A stretch of 64,000 nt of DNA from an uncultured Winogradskyella sp. (GTDB taxonomy: Bacteria > Bacteroidota > Bacteroidia > Flavobacteriales > Flavobacteriaceae), in NCBI RefSeq assembly GCF_947495255.1, contig NZ_CANLYI010000002.1:124001-188000 (forward strand), given 5' to 3'. The position numbers and the translations under genes were made by a program. Positions 55,189 to 64,000 of the stretch are shown one piece after another. Below the pieces are notes generated by a model. It was not told the origin of the DNA, searched no databases, and saw only the letters and a program-made list of their open reading frames with translations. Position 1 is the stretch's first letter. Each line of letters opens with the position of its first letter.

Positions 55189-57819
55189 TTACTTCAAACT
55201 AGCTAAACTCGCTTTTATCGTTTCAATCTTAGCCAAAGCATCCGCTTCTTTCTTTTTCTCAGAAGCGACTACTTGTTCTGGTGCACCTGCAACAAAACGC
55301 TCGTTCGATAATTTCTTTTGAACAGATTTTAAAAAGCCTTCCGTATATTTTAATTCTTCCGTTAGCTTTTCAATTTCAGCTTCAATATCAATACTTCCTT
55401 CCATAGGAATAAAGTATTCGTTAGATTTTACTCTGTAAGTTAAAGCACCTTCGACAGCTTCTGTTACGTATTCAAAACTCTCCAAATTTCCTAATTTAGA
55501 AATAACAGCATCAAACGTCGTATTTACGCTTTCGTTATTTACTACTGAAAATCCAATGGCATCTTTAAAGGCTATATTCTTTTGTTTTCTTATGTTTCTT
55601 ACTCCTGAAATTACTTCTGAAGCAAATTCAAATTCTGAAATCAAAGTTTCATTAATTGGTTTTGCTTCTGGCCATTTAGAAACAATTAAAGCCTCTTCTG
55701 GTGTTCTATCACTTATAGTTTGCCAGATTTCTTCTGTGATAAATGGCATAAATGGATGAGCAACTTTTAAAATATCTTCAAAAATTGCCATAACAGCATT
55801 GTACGTTTTTGAATCTATAGGCTGTTGGTAAGCTGGTTTTACAACCTCTAACAACCAAGATGCAAAATCATCATTTATTAACTTATAGATTGCCATTATT
55901 GCATCAGACAATCTGTATTTACTAAAGTGATCTTCTATTTCTAAAAGTACTTTCTGAAATTTAGACTCAAACCATTCTAAAGCTATTTTACTAGATTGTG
56001 GTTGTTCAATATCTACAACTTCCCATAAATTAGTTAAATAGAACGCAGACCAAATTTTATTACCTAAGCTTTTTCCTTGTTGACAAAGGGCTTCATCAAA
56101 CATTAAATCGTTTCCGGCAGCCGAGCTTAATAACAAACCAACACGTACACCATCTGCACTATAATCTTCAATTAATTTTAAAGCATCTGGAGAGTTCCCT
56201 AAAGACTTAGACATTTTTCGTCTTTGCTTATCTCTAACTAAACCTGTTAAGTAAACATTTTCAAAAGGTTTTTCGTCTCTATACTCGTAACCTGCAACAA
56301 TCATTCGTGCAACCCAGAAGAATAAAATATCTGGACCTGTCACCAAATCATTAGTTGGGTAGTAATATTTGATTTCTTCGTTTTCAGGGTTTCTAATACC
56401 ATCAAAAACACTCATTGGCCACAACCATGAACTAAACCAAGTATCTAGTGCATCTGTATCTTGTTTTAAGTCTTCTAATTTTAAAGCTGAATTGTTAGTC
56501 TTCTCTTGAGCTAATTTTAAAGCGGCTTCAATAGTTTCTGCAACTACAAAATCTTCTTTTCCGTCGCCATAGAAATAGGCCGGAATTTGTTGTCCCCAAA
56601 GTAACTGACGTGAGATATTCCAATCGCGAATATTCTCCATCCAGTGACGATAAGTGTTTTCAAATTTCTTCGGAAACAGTTTTACATCACCTGTTTTTAA
56701 AACGGCATCAATAGCAGGTTTTGCTAAATCTTCCATTTTTAAGAACCATTGGTCACTTAATCTTGGTTCAATAACAGCTTTAGTTCGTTCTGAAGTTCCT
56801 ACTTTATTAATATGATTTTCAGTTTTAACTAAAATTCCTGCTTCTTCTAATTCTTTAGTAATTGCTTTTCTTACGACAAAACGATCTTGACCTTCGTAAT
56901 GCATCCCAAAGCTATTTAAACTAGCATCTTCATTAAAAATATCTATAACTTCTAATTGATGCTTATCTCCTAAAACCTTGTCATTCTCATCGTGTGCTGG
57001 TGTAACTTTCAAACATCCTGTACCAAACTCTACATCTACATATTCATCTTCTATAATAGGAATAACACGTCCACAAATAGGAACAATCGCTTTCTTACCT
57101 TTTAAATGTGTAAATCGTTCGTCATTAGGATTAATGCAAATAGCGGTATCACCAAAAATGGTTTCTGGTCTTGTAGTTGCAATGGTTAATTTCTCATCGC
57201 TACCTTCAACTTTATATTCTAAATAATAAAGTAAACCTTGCTTTTCAACATGGATTACTTCTTCATCAGATAACGTTGTTTTAGCTTCCGGATCCCAATT
57301 CACCATACGGTATCCTCTGTAAATTAAACCTTTGCTGTATAAATCAACAAATACTTTAATTACAGATTCAGACATATCATCGTCCATGGTGAACTTCGTT
57401 CTGTCCCAATCACAAGAACAACCCAATTTTTTCAGCTGCTCTAAGATTACGCCTCCATACTCTTCTGTCCATTCCCAAGCGTGCTCTAAAAACTCTTCGC
57501 GTGTTAAGTCATTTTTATCAATCCCTTGTGCTTTCAATTTAGCAACAACCTTAGCTTCTGTAGCAATAGAAGCATGATCCGTACCGGGTACCCAACAAGC
57601 ATTTTTACCCAATAAACGTGCTCTTCTTATTAACACATCTTGAATAGTATTGTTTAACATATGACCCATATGCAAAATTCCTGTAACATTTGGTGGCGGA
57701 ATTACAATGGTATAAGGTTCTCTATCATCTGGTGTAGAATGAAAGTATTTATGTTCCATCCAGTAGTCGTACCACTTATTCTCTACTGATAATGCATTAT
57801 ATTTTAATGGGATGTCCAT
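55189..57819 (-). CDS. valS: Valyl-tRNA synthetase
   Basis: An 876-residue class Ia synthetase. The HIGH-type motif is in [16 protein letters not shown] (about 41-56). The editing domain contains [23 protein letters not shown] is at about 533-537 ([10 protein letters not shown]). The anticodon-binding domain ([13 protein letters not shown]) and the C-terminal coiled-coil arm typical of ValS ([20 protein letters not shown]) are present. It charges tRNA-Val and clears misactivated threonine. Monocistronic. Confidence 0.98.
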   Translation of the reverse strand: MDIPLKYNALSVENKWYDYWMEHKYFHSTPDDREPYTIVIPPPNVTGILHMGHMLNNTIQDVLIRRARLLGKNACWVPGTDHASIATEAKVVAKLKAQGIDKNDLTREEFLEHAWEWTEEYGGVILEQLKKLGCSCDWDRTKFTMDDDMSESVIKVFVDLYSKGLIYRGYRMVNWDPEAKTTLSDEEVIHVEKQGLLYYLEYKVEGSDEKLTIATTRPETIFGDTAICINPNDERFTHLKGKKAIVPICGRVIPIIEDEYVDVEFGTGCLKVTPAHDENDKVLGDKHQLEVIDIFNEDASLNSFGMHYEGQDRFVVRKAITKELEEAGILVKTENHINKVGTSERTKAVIEPRLSDQWFLKMEDLAKPAIDAVLKTGDVKLFPKKFENTYRHWMENIRDWNISRQLLWGQQIPAYFYGDGKEDFVVAETIEAALKLAQEKTNNSALKLEDLKQDTDALDTWFSSWLWPMSVFDGIRNPENEEIKYYYPTNDLVTGPDILFFWVARMIVAGYEYRDEKPFENVYLTGLVRDKQRRKMSKSLGNSPDALKLIEDYSADGVRVGLLLSSAAGNDLMFDEALCQQGKSLGNKIWSAFYLTNLWEVVDIEQPQSSKIALEWFESKFQKVLLEIEDHFSKYRLSDAIMAIYKLINDDFASWLLEVVKPAYQQPIDSKTYNAVMAIFEDILKVAHPFMPFITEEIWQTISDRTPEEALIVSKWPEAKPINETLISEFEFASEVISGVRNIRKQKNIAFKDAIGFSVVNNESVNTTFDAVISKLGNLESFEYVTEAVEGALTYRVKSNEYFIPMEGSIDIEAEIEKLTEELKYTEGFLKSVQKKLSNERFVAGAPEQVVASEKKKEADALAKIETIKASLASLK

Positions 57820-58002
57820 GTTTGGTATTGTTTTTGTAATATAACTGACAAAAGTACTTATAATTCCTATTTCGAAAAATTATTAGAGTAACAATATATA
57901 TACAGAAACCATAAATTCTGTTAAATACAAGGTATTACGTCTAATAAATTTTGTTTGGAATGAAAAAGTAACTAGTTTTGAATAATCAATTTTAAAATAA
58001 AA

Positions 58003-58431
58003 ATGATGAAAAATTTATTTGCAGTATTATTTGTAGGTCTAATGACTATAGGAGCTTTTGCACAAGAAACAAAAGCAAAAATAGAATTTAAGACTGATGT
58101 GATCGATTACGGTACTATTGAAAAAGGTGCTGATGGAAAAAGAACATTTGAGTTTACTAACACTGGTGATGCTCCTTTAGTTATTACTAATGCAAAGTCA
58201 ACTTGCGGTTGTACAGTTCCTAGCTGGCCAAAAGAAGCAATCTTACCAGGAGAATCTGGTACGATCGTTGTAAAATATAACACAAGCAGATTAAACAAAA
58301 TCGCAAAAACGATAACAGTTTATTCTAATGCAGAAACGCCAACTGTAGCTCTTAGAATTAAGGGTATGGTTGTAGACCCTAATAAGACAAGTGTTTTAGA
58401 AAAGAAAAGTAAAAGTTTGATTGAAGAATAA
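58003..58431 (+). CDS. DUF1573 (Ig-like) secreted protein
   Basis: A 142-residue protein with a signal peptide (NLFAVLFVGLMTIGAFAQE) and a single DUF1573 domain (DVIDYGTIEKGADGKRTFEF, TNAKSTCGCTVPSWPKEAI, IKGMVVDP). This is the immunoglobulin-like, MSP/ASPM-related fold that is common in Bacteroidota periplasmic proteins; function unknown. It starts at ATG 58003 or the ATG at the next codon. A single gene with its own terminator. Confidence 0.9.
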   Translation: MMKNLFAVLFVGLMTIGAFAQETKAKIEFKTDVIDYGTIEKGADGKRTFEFTNTGDAPLVITNAKSTCGCTVPSWPKEAILPGESGTIVVKYNTSRLNKIAKTITVYSNAETPTVALRIKGMVVDPNKTSVLEKKSKSLIEE

Positions 58432-58456
58432 TCAATACATACTTAAAAAAAATCAA

Positions 58457-58488
58457 AGAGTCCTCAAATTTGAGGACTCTTTTTTTTG
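58457..58488 (+). terminator. Terminator after the DUF1573 gene
   Basis: A perfect 24-base palindrome (AGAGTCCTCAAA / TTTGAGGACTCT) followed by eight to nine T. A small loop would form from its central bases. Confidence 0.88.
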
Positions 58489-58549
58489 TGATTTTATTTC
58501 ATATTTACATTAGAATTTTCAGACCTTAGCATTTTAAAACCGATACCAA

Positions 58550-59740
58550 ATGCCAAAAATATCAAACAAAGGCATCAGCATGCCAGAATCACCAATTAGA
58601 AAATTGGTGCCATATGCCGAAGCAGCTCATAAAGAAGGTAAAAATGTTTACTATCTTAATATTGGTCAGCCAGATATAAAAACACCAAAAATAGCTTTAG
58701 ATGCAGTTAAAGTTAGTAATATAGATATCCTCGCTTATTCAAGATCTGAAGGTTCTGAAACTTACAGAATTAAGATTGCTGAATATTATAAACGTAACAA
58801 TATCAATGTTACTCACAATGATATAATTGTAACAACAGGAGGAAGTGAAGCGTTATTATTTGCTTTTGGTAGTATAATGGATGAGGATGATGAAATTATA
58901 ATTCCGGAGCCATTTTACGCTAACTATAATGGATTTTCAACAGCTTCTGGTGTTAATGTTGTACCTGTAATTTCAAAAATTGAAGATAATTTTGCATTGC
59001 CTCCAATTGAAGAATTTGAAAAATTAATCACACCAAAAACCAAAGCTATTCTAATCTGTAATCCAGGAAACCCTACAGGTTATTTATATTCTAAGGAAGA
59101 AATAAAACAATTAGCTGCCATAGTTAAAAAACACGATTTGTTTTTAATTGCTGATGAAGTATATAGAGAATTTGTATACGATGGCATTGAACATTATTCC
59201 ATTTTACAAGAACCTGGCTTAGAAGAACACGCGATAGTTATTGATTCTGTTTCTAAACGCTACAGTATGTGTGGCGCTCGTATTGGTTATTTAGTTTCTA
59301 AGAACAAAGACCTTATAAAAACATCTTTAAAATTTGCTCAGGCAAGGCTGAGTCCTCCTACTTTAGCTCAAATAGCAAGTGAAGCAGCATTAGACACGCC
59401 TCAAAGCTATTTTGATGATGTAAAGGAAGAATACGTAAAACGTAGAAATATTTTAATTGAAGAATTAGAAAAAATTGAGGGTGTAAAAGTAGCCAAACCA
59501 AATGGTGCATTTTATTGTATTGCGGAGTTGCCAGTAAAAAACTCTGACGACTTTGCTAAGTGGTTATTAGAATCTTTCGATTATAACAATGACACAGTAA
59601 TGGTTGCTCCTGCAGCAGGCTTCTACTCTACTCCTGGAGTTGGTTTAAATCAAATAAGAATCGCATACGTTTTAAACGAAGAAAGTTTAAGAACTTCAGT
59701 TAAAATTTTAAAAGAGGCTCTAAAAGTATACAAGGACTAA
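58550..59740 (+). CDS. PLP-dependent aminotransferase (aspartate aminotransferase family)
   Basis: A 396-residue fold-type I aminotransferase. The PLP lysine is Lys236 in DSVSKRYSM. Other cofactor-site residues appear in TTGGSEALLFAF, ICNPGNPTGYLY, ADEVYREFVYDG and CGARIGY, and the substrate-carboxylate Arg is in LNQIRIAYV. Class I members use aspartate, aromatic or branched amino acids; the substrate is not certain. It overlaps the murB start by one base. Confidence 0.92.
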   Translation: MPKISNKGISMPESPIRKLVPYAEAAHKEGKNVYYLNIGQPDIKTPKIALDAVKVSNIDILAYSRSEGSETYRIKIAEYYKRNNINVTHNDIIVTTGGSEALLFAFGSIMDEDDEIIIPEPFYANYNGFSTASGVNVVPVISKIEDNFALPPIEEFEKLITPKTKAILICNPGNPTGYLYSKEEIKQLAAIVKKHDLFLIADEVYREFVYDGIEHYSILQEPGLEEHAIVIDSVSKRYSMCGARIGYLVSKNKDLIKTSLKFAQARLSPPTLAQIASEAALDTPQSYFDDVKEEYVKRRNILIEELEKIEGVKVAKPNGAFYCIAELPVKNSDDFAKWLLESFDYNNDTVMVAPAAGFYSTPGVGLNQIRIAYVLNEESLRTSVKILKEALKVYKD

Positions 59741-60753
59741 TGAACATAATTAAAAATGCTTCTTTAAAACAGTTTAACACTTTTGGCATAGATGCCAAGG
59801 CACAATCGTATTGTGATGTTAGCTCTATTAAGGAACTCCATAATGTTTTAAAAGAATATCATTCAAATCCTTTATTCATTTTAGGTGGCGGAAGTAATAT
59901 GTTGCTTACTAAAGATATTGAAGCTTTGGTCCTACATATTAATTTAAAAGGCATCGAAGTCGTTAGCTCTACAGAAAACACAGTGGTAATAAAAGCTATG
60001 GCTGGAGAAAACTGGCACAATTTTGTACTTTGGTGTTTAGAATATAATTATGGAGGCATAGAAAATTTATCCCTTATCCCTGGTAATATTGGTACAGCTC
60101 CTATTCAGAATATTGGTGCGTATGGTGTAGAATTAAAAGATGTGTTTTTAAGTTGCGAAGCCATAAATATTGACGATCAAACGAAGAGAACTTTCACAAA
60201 GTCAGACTGTAATTTTGGTTATAGAGAATCGATTTTTAAACAAGAATTAAAAGGGCAATATATAATTACTAGTGTAAATATTGAATTAACTAAAAACAAT
60301 CATCAATTACACACAGGTTATGGTGTAATTACCAATGAATTAGAAGTAAACGGAATTAAAACGCCAACAATTCAAAATATATCTGATGCAGTTATTGCCA
60401 TAAGGCAAAGCAAATTACCAGACCCAAAAGAAATTGGTAACAGTGGTAGTTTTTTTAAAAACCCAATTATTACAGCGGAAGCATTTGCTGATTTAGAACT
60501 TAATTTTCCGGAAGTACCTTCTTATAAAATATCTGAAAGTGCTGTAAAAATTCCTGCTGGCTGGCTCATTGAAAAAGCAGGTTTTAAAGGCAAACGCATA
60601 AATAATTATGGTGTGCATAATAAACAAGCCTTAGTTTTAGTTAATTATGGTAATGCAACAGGAAAAGAAATTTTTGAACTAGCACAACTGATTCAACTCA
60701 CTGTTAAAAGGATTTTTAATATTGAGATTGAAATGGAAGTTAATACTATATAA
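59740..60753 (+). CDS. murB: UDP-N-acetylenolpyruvoylglucosamine reductase MurB
   Basis: A 337-residue type I MurB. The FAD-binding motifs FILGGGSNMLLTKD and IPGNIGTAPIQNIGAYGVE are present, and the catalytic Ser/Glu region is NSGSFFKNP with a later Glu. The start NIIKNASLKQFNTFGIDAKA is the typical N-terminus. It reduces UDP-GlcNAc-enolpyruvate to UDP-MurNAc in wall-precursor synthesis. It is coupled to the aminotransferase gene and followed by a terminator. Confidence 0.96.
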   Translation: MNIIKNASLKQFNTFGIDAKAQSYCDVSSIKELHNVLKEYHSNPLFILGGGSNMLLTKDIEALVLHINLKGIEVVSSTENTVVIKAMAGENWHNFVLWCLEYNYGGIENLSLIPGNIGTAPIQNIGAYGVELKDVFLSCEAINIDDQTKRTFTKSDCNFGYRESIFKQELKGQYIITSVNIELTKNNHQLHTGYGVITNELEVNGIKTPTIQNISDAVIAIRQSKLPDPKEIGNSGSFFKNPIITAEAFADLELNFPEVPSYKISESAVKIPAGWLIEKAGFKGKRINNYGVHNKQALVLVNYGNATGKEIFELAQLIQLTVKRIFNIEIEMEVNTI

Positions 60754-60755
60754 AA

Positions 60756-60786
60756 CAAAAGTCCCAATTTGAGATTGGGACTTTTG
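60756..60786 (+). terminator. Terminator after murB
   Basis: A 13-bp perfect stem (CAAAAGTCCCAAT / ATTGGGACTTTTG) with a 5-base loop. The T-rich 3' arm provides the U-tract. Confidence 0.85.
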
Positions 60787-60951
60787 ATTTTAGAATAATT
60801 TTGTTTGAAAATGCTATTAATCAACCTCCTGTGAAGTAAAAACCATTCTAAAACTATATTGAGGGCACCTATATATGGTGTATTTAATTATATTTACGTT
60901 CATAAACCCTTTTTGGACTTCTAAAACAGAAAAAAAATAAAATTTAACACT

Positions 60952-61494
60952 TTGAGTATAACACCAATAGAGAAAAAAATAATCAACTTACTCCAGAAAG
61001 GAGATAAGCGTGCATTAAATCTACTTTACGAAAATTACTCTAATAGCCTTTATGGTGTTATTTTAAAAATCACTATTAATGAAGAAATTGCGCAAGACGC
61101 CTTGCAAGAAACATTCATTAAGGTATGGAAAAATGCTTCAAAATACGATGCTTCAAAAGCAAAACTATTTACTTGGTTATTTCGTATTGCCAGAAACACA
61201 GCTATTGATAAACTAAGAAGTTTTAATAATCGTTACCATAAAGAAGTCCAAATTGATAATTCTGACGTATATATCTTACCAACATCTAATTTAAACCAAG
61301 ATGTTATGGACATCAAAGAACATGTTGGGAGACTAGAAGAAAAATACCAAATAGTGTTAGACGCTCTATTTTTTCAAGGAATGACACAGCAAGAAGCTAG
61401 TGACGAATTAGAGATTCCGCTTGGTACAATTAAATCTAGATTAAAAATAGGACTACGCGAACTTAAAAAGGTTTACGATCCTGAAAATAGTTAA
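60952..61494 (+). CDS. ECF-type RNA polymerase sigma factor
   Basis: A 180-residue extracytoplasmic-function sigma factor. Region 2 (LYENYSNSLYGVILKIT, DALQETFIKVWKNASKYD, FTWLFRIARNTAIDKLR) and region 4 (LDALFFQGMTQQEASDELEIP, GTIKSRLKIGLRELKK) are complete. The start is TTG 60952: the first in-frame stop upstream is at 60922-60924, and no ATG or GTG occurs between. The anti-sigma gene begins 2 bases after its stop, so the pair is co-expressed. Confidence 0.93.
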   Translation: MSITPIEKKIINLLQKGDKRALNLLYENYSNSLYGVILKITINEEIAQDALQETFIKVWKNASKYDASKAKLFTWLFRIARNTAIDKLRSFNNRYHKEVQIDNSDVYILPTSNLNQDVMDIKEHVGRLEEKYQIVLDALFFQGMTQQEASDELEIPLGTIKSRLKIGLRELKKVYDPENS

Positions 61495-61496
61495 TC

Positions 61497-62288
61497 ATGG
61501 AAAAAAAATTACATACTTTTTTAAACTCTAACCTACTTAAAAAGTATTTGGTTGGAGATACTTCTTTAGAAGAAACTAAGGAGGTGGAACATTTTATTTC
61601 AAATTATCCTGAAGCAGAAGAAGCTTTTGAAAAACTTCAAGATAACTTAGAAATTATAGCGAAAGCAGGTGCGGTTGATATACCTAACTATATTTTAGAT
61701 GACATTTTAGAATCTTTAGATGAAACTAATGATACCAAAGTAATTCAATTGGTACAAAGCAGAAAAACATCTTGGTTGAGTATTGCTGCTAGTGCAGCTG
61801 CCATTTTATTTGCTACAACATCATTTATGCTTTATCAGAAAAACATGCAATTAAACAACGAAAACAATGTTGTTGTTGAAGAAATTTATGATCTACGTAG
61901 TGATATCGAAACTAACAACTCTAAATTAGATGAATTATCTAGAGAGTTATTAAAACTTAATAATCCTGACGCAAAAAAATACGTCATCAACGGTAACGAG
62001 CGTGCTAAAAACTTAAAAACAGTAGCATACATAAATCCCATTGAAAAAACGTCAATGATTGATGTAATTACGTTACCTCAATTGCCAGAAGAACAACATT
62101 ATGAAATCTGGGCTGAAATGCAAGACAAAATGGTTAATTTAGGAATACTAGATGAATCTGACCGTAAGCTTAAGCAAATACCATACATGGAAGATGCATT
62201 AGCATTGAGCATCAAAATAAAATCTAAAGATAGCACAACAGAAAATGATACTGCAGTTGCTGAAATTTCGTTAAAAGATGAAAATTAG
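61497..62288 (+). CDS. Anti-sigma factor (RskA-like)
   Basis: A 263-residue protein. The N-terminal cytoplasmic helices (LLKKYLVGDTSLEETKEVEH) resemble an anti-sigma domain but lack the HxxxCxxC of the zinc type. One membrane helix follows (WLSIAASAAAILFATTSFMLY, about 93-113), then a coiled coil (EEIYDLRSDIETNNSKLDEL) and a periplasmic RskA C-terminal domain (LPQLPEEQHYEIWAEMQDK). It should hold the ECF sigma factor at the membrane until an envelope signal frees it. Confidence 0.9.
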   Translation: MEKKLHTFLNSNLLKKYLVGDTSLEETKEVEHFISNYPEAEEAFEKLQDNLEIIAKAGAVDIPNYILDDILESLDETNDTKVIQLVQSRKTSWLSIAASAAAILFATTSFMLYQKNMQLNNENNVVVEEIYDLRSDIETNNSKLDELSRELLKLNNPDAKKYVINGNERAKNLKTVAYINPIEKTSMIDVITLPQLPEEQHYEIWAEMQDKMVNLGILDESDRKLKQIPYMEDALALSIKIKSKDSTTENDTAVAEISLKDEN

Positions 62289-62322
62289 AATTTTGTTTTA
62301 AAACATATAATTATAAAAAAAA

Positions 62323-62355
62323 GAGGCGCAATATTAATATTGCGCCTCTTTTTTA
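62323..62355. terminator. Bidirectional terminator between anti-sigma and aquaporin genes
   Basis: A perfect 28-base palindrome (AGAGGCGCAATATT / AATATTGCGCCTCT) flanked by A- and T-runs. It ends both convergent genes. Confidence 0.9.
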
Positions 62356-62369
62356 TTTAGATATAAAAC

Positions 62370-63056
62370 CTATTCTTTTTCGAATAAAGTTTTGTGAACT
62401 ATACCACCAATAATAGCACCTAATATTGGAGCAACCCAAAACAACCAAACTTGGGATAAATAAGCACCATCAGCAAAAATCGCTTGACTTAAAGACCTAG
62501 CAGGATTTACGGATGTATTTGTAATTGGAATACTAATTAAGTGAATTAAAGTTAATGCTAAACCTATAGCAATTGGAGCGAAACCTTTAGGAGCTCTAAA
62601 GTTTGTGCTTCCAAGAATTACCATTAAAAAGAAAGCAGTTAAAACAACCTCAGCGACTAGAGCAGAAACCATACTATAACCACCTGGAGATAAAGAATCA
62701 TATCCATTAGCTGCAAAACCACCAACGGTTTCAAAATCAGATTTCCCTGAAACGATTAAATACAACACTCCTGCTGCTGCAATAGCGCCAACAACTTGAG
62801 CTATAATATAGCCAGGTAAATCTTTAGCATCAAATTTTCCACCAGCCCAAAGACCAATAGACACAGCAGGATTAAAATGACCTCCCGAAATATGCCCAAC
62901 AGCAAAAGCCATAGTTAATACTGTAAGACCAAATGCCAAAGCAACGCCTGCAAAGCCGATTCCTAATTCTGGGAACCCAGCAGCGAAAATCGCACTACCA
63001 CAACCGCCAAATACAAGCCAAAATGTTCCGAAGAATTCTGCAAATAATTTTTTCAT
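62370..63056 (-). CDS. aqpZ: Aquaporin (AqpZ-like, MIP family)
   Basis: A 228-residue channel with six membrane helices and both half-helix NPA motifs ([13 protein letters not shown] and [15 protein letters not shown]). The selectivity Arg after the second NPA and the helix 5 His (IHLISIPIT) suit a water-selective aquaporin like E. coli AqpZ. It carries water across the inner membrane. Single gene, normal length. Confidence 0.95.
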   Translation of the reverse strand: MKKLFAEFFGTFWLVFGGCGSAIFAAGFPELGIGFAGVALAFGLTVLTMAFAVGHISGGHFNPAVSIGLWAGGKFDAKDLPGYIIAQVVGAIAAAGVLYLIVSGKSDFETVGGFAANGYDSLSPGGYSMVSALVAEVVLTAFFLMVILGSTNFRAPKGFAPIAIGLALTLIHLISIPITNTSVNPARSLSQAIFADGAYLSQVWLFWVAPILGAIIGGIVHKTLFEKE

Positions 63057-63152
63057 AATTGATATATTAATTAGTTAATAATAGTAATAAGACACGTAAC
63101 CAAAGACTTAAGTCACAACAAAAAATCAAGTGGATAATAAATGGAAAAGCAT

Positions 63153-63160
63153 TATCTTTG
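63153..63160 (+). promoter_or_regulatory. -7 element upstream of the small Cys-rich gene
   Basis: TATCTTTG matches TAnnTTTG exactly. No TTG at the usual distance is visible. It would give a leader of about 100 bases before the ATG at 63267. Confidence 0.35.
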
Positions 63161-63266
63161 CATTGTACTTAAGAATTAAAATGAAACATTATTAACATAA
63201 TAATCATTTATAGTAGAAATGATTGTTGCAGATGTTCCATTTGAAAACAAAAAAAGACATCAGTAA

Positions 63267-63470
63267 ATGAAATTATTATTACTTACAATAGGTTTATTAG
63301 CTTTAGCAGTAGGAGGTATTGCAATAAAAATATGGGCTAAAAAAGATGGAAAATTTGCTGGTACTTGCGCAAGCCAAAACCCAATGCTTAACAAAACTGG
63401 TGAATCTTGTGGTTTTTGTGGAAAAACACCAGAGCAATATAAAGACTGTAGTGAACCTCAACATTCTTAA
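63267..63470 (+). CDS. Small membrane-anchored cysteine-rich protein
   Basis: A 67-residue protein with one N-terminal hydrophobic helix (LLLLTIGLLALAVGGIAIKIW) and a short soluble part with five Cys and conserved-looking spacing (GTCASQNPMLN, GESCGFCGKTPEQYKDC). It could bind a metal or form disulfides. Annotations in Flavobacteriaceae call similar proteins membrane or secreted; I know no function. It ends 6 bases before a glycosyltransferase gene and may be co-transcribed with it. Confidence 0.75.
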   Translation: MKLLLLTIGLLALAVGGIAIKIWAKKDGKFAGTCASQNPMLNKTGESCGFCGKTPEQYKDCSEPQHS

Positions 63471-63476
63471 GCCTTA

Positions 63477-64000
63477 ATGACACTTATCACAATACTGTTC
63501 TATGCATTTATTGCAGTAGTGGCAATACAACTTATTTTTTATATTAGTTTTTTATTTTCTTTTTCTATAAAACGAGCAGAGACACGATTAAGAAAACAAA
63601 TTCCCGTTTCTATAATTATATGTGCTAAAAATGAAGCAAAAAATTTAGCTAAAAATTTACCTTCAATATTAAACCAAGACTACTCTAATTTCGAAATCGT
63701 ACTTGTTAACGATAGTTCTAGTGATAATACATTAGAAATAATGCAGACTTTTGCTTCAGAAAACAAAAACATAAAACTTGTTGATGTAAAAAGTAATGAA
63801 GCATTTTGGGGAAATAAAAAATACGCATTAGCATTAGGTATAAAAGCCTCTAGCAACGATTTTTTAGTCTTTACAGACGCAGATTGCATACCTGCTTCTA
63901 ACCATTGGCTAATACAAATGAGTGGTCATTTTTCTAATAAAGAATCCATTGTTTTAGGTTATGGTGGTTACGCAAAGAAGAAATATTCATTCTTAAATAA
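63477..64000 (+). CDS. Family 2 glycosyltransferase (partial at right edge)
   Basis: An open frame from ATG 63477 runs off the right edge (about 174 residues). An N-terminal membrane helix (LFYAFIAVVAIQLIFYISFLF) is followed by a GT-A catalytic fold (SIIICAKNEAKNLAKNLPSIL, VLVNDSSSDNTLEIM) and the metal-binding DxD-type motif FTDADCIPAS. This is a GT2 enzyme of the membrane-associated kind used for polysaccharide or glycolipid synthesis. The acceptor and donor are unknown, and the C-terminal part is outside the window. Confidence 0.85.
   Translation, partial: MTLITILFYAFIAVVAIQLIFYISFLFSFSIKRAETRLRKQIPVSIIICAKNEAKNLAKNLPSILNQDYSNFEIVLVNDSSSDNTLEIMQTFASENKNIKLVDVKSNEAFWGNKKYALALGIKASSNDFLVFTDADCIPASNHWLIQMSGHFSNKESIVLGYGGYAKKKYSFLN

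Overview
This is an AT-rich chromosomal window from a member of the Bacteroidota, almost certainly family Flavobacteriaceae. The evidence is the gliding/type IX secretion block gldKLMN directly downstream of topA and an arginase-fold gene, the flavobacterial exosortase XrtF with its partner protein, a RND-TolC operon, the order purH-mreBCD-mrdA-rodA, and repeated promoters of the Bacteroidota form TTG-N18-21-TAnnTTTG. It has no insertion sequence, prophage, integrase or CRISPR array. The genus cannot be fixed from sequence alone.

Layout. 1-1724: N-terminal half of a secreted propeller-type sensor/regulator, cut by the window edge. 2047-10391: an accessory minus-strand acyl-modification cluster. 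In transcription order it holds an acyl carrier protein (ACP), an AMP-forming acyl ligase, an iron-type alcohol dehydrogenase, a LuxE-LuxC fusion (acyl-protein synthetase plus acyl reductase), a ketoacyl-ACP synthase III, a second ACP, a PglD/NeuD-like acyltransferase and a TIM-barrel isomerase. This is the least ordinary part of the window. 10699-13268: a membrane-anchored EEP-fold phosphoesterase, an initiator tRNA, a secreted plant-type LRR protein and a small zinc-ribbon-like protein. 13280-18925: RND efflux pump. 18995-22488: ABC-F protein, DUF983 protein and an FAD oxidoreductase. 22644-27315: gldNMLK. 27475-32592: arginase-like protein, topA and two envelope proteins of unknown role.

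32811-38492 is a plus-strand run of tightly packed genes: miaB, a lipoprotein, a sigma-54 activator without receiver domain, a 65-residue protein, lptE, a TPR-like protein and secG. It is followed by groES-groEL and a DUF6090 protein. 41553-44736 looks like a metal-related set (HMA-domain protein, TonB-dependent receptor, HYC_CC_PP-type protein). 44787-45759 is the XrtF exosortase pair. Then come a GAF protein, a MacB/FtsX-type permease, purH, the rod-shape operon mreBCD-mrdA-rodA, valS, a DUF1573 protein, an aminotransferase with murB, an ECF sigma/anti-sigma pair, an aquaporin, a small Cys-rich anchored protein and the start of a glycosyltransferase that runs off the right edge.

How the genes fit together. 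Most of the window is housekeeping and envelope biology: secretion (gldKLMN, secG), cell shape and wall (mre/rodA/PBP2/murB), LPS export (lptE), efflux, and protein anchoring (xrtF). The 2-10 kb cluster can be read as a compact pathway that activates a carboxylic acid, loads it on an ACP, reduces and/or extends it and passes the acyl group to an acceptor, perhaps a sugar. No glycosyltransferase or sugar-nucleotide gene lies beside it, so the product is unknown. Several genes appear to use non-ATG starts (TTG at 2820, 45759 and 60952; GTG at 11709 and 44736).
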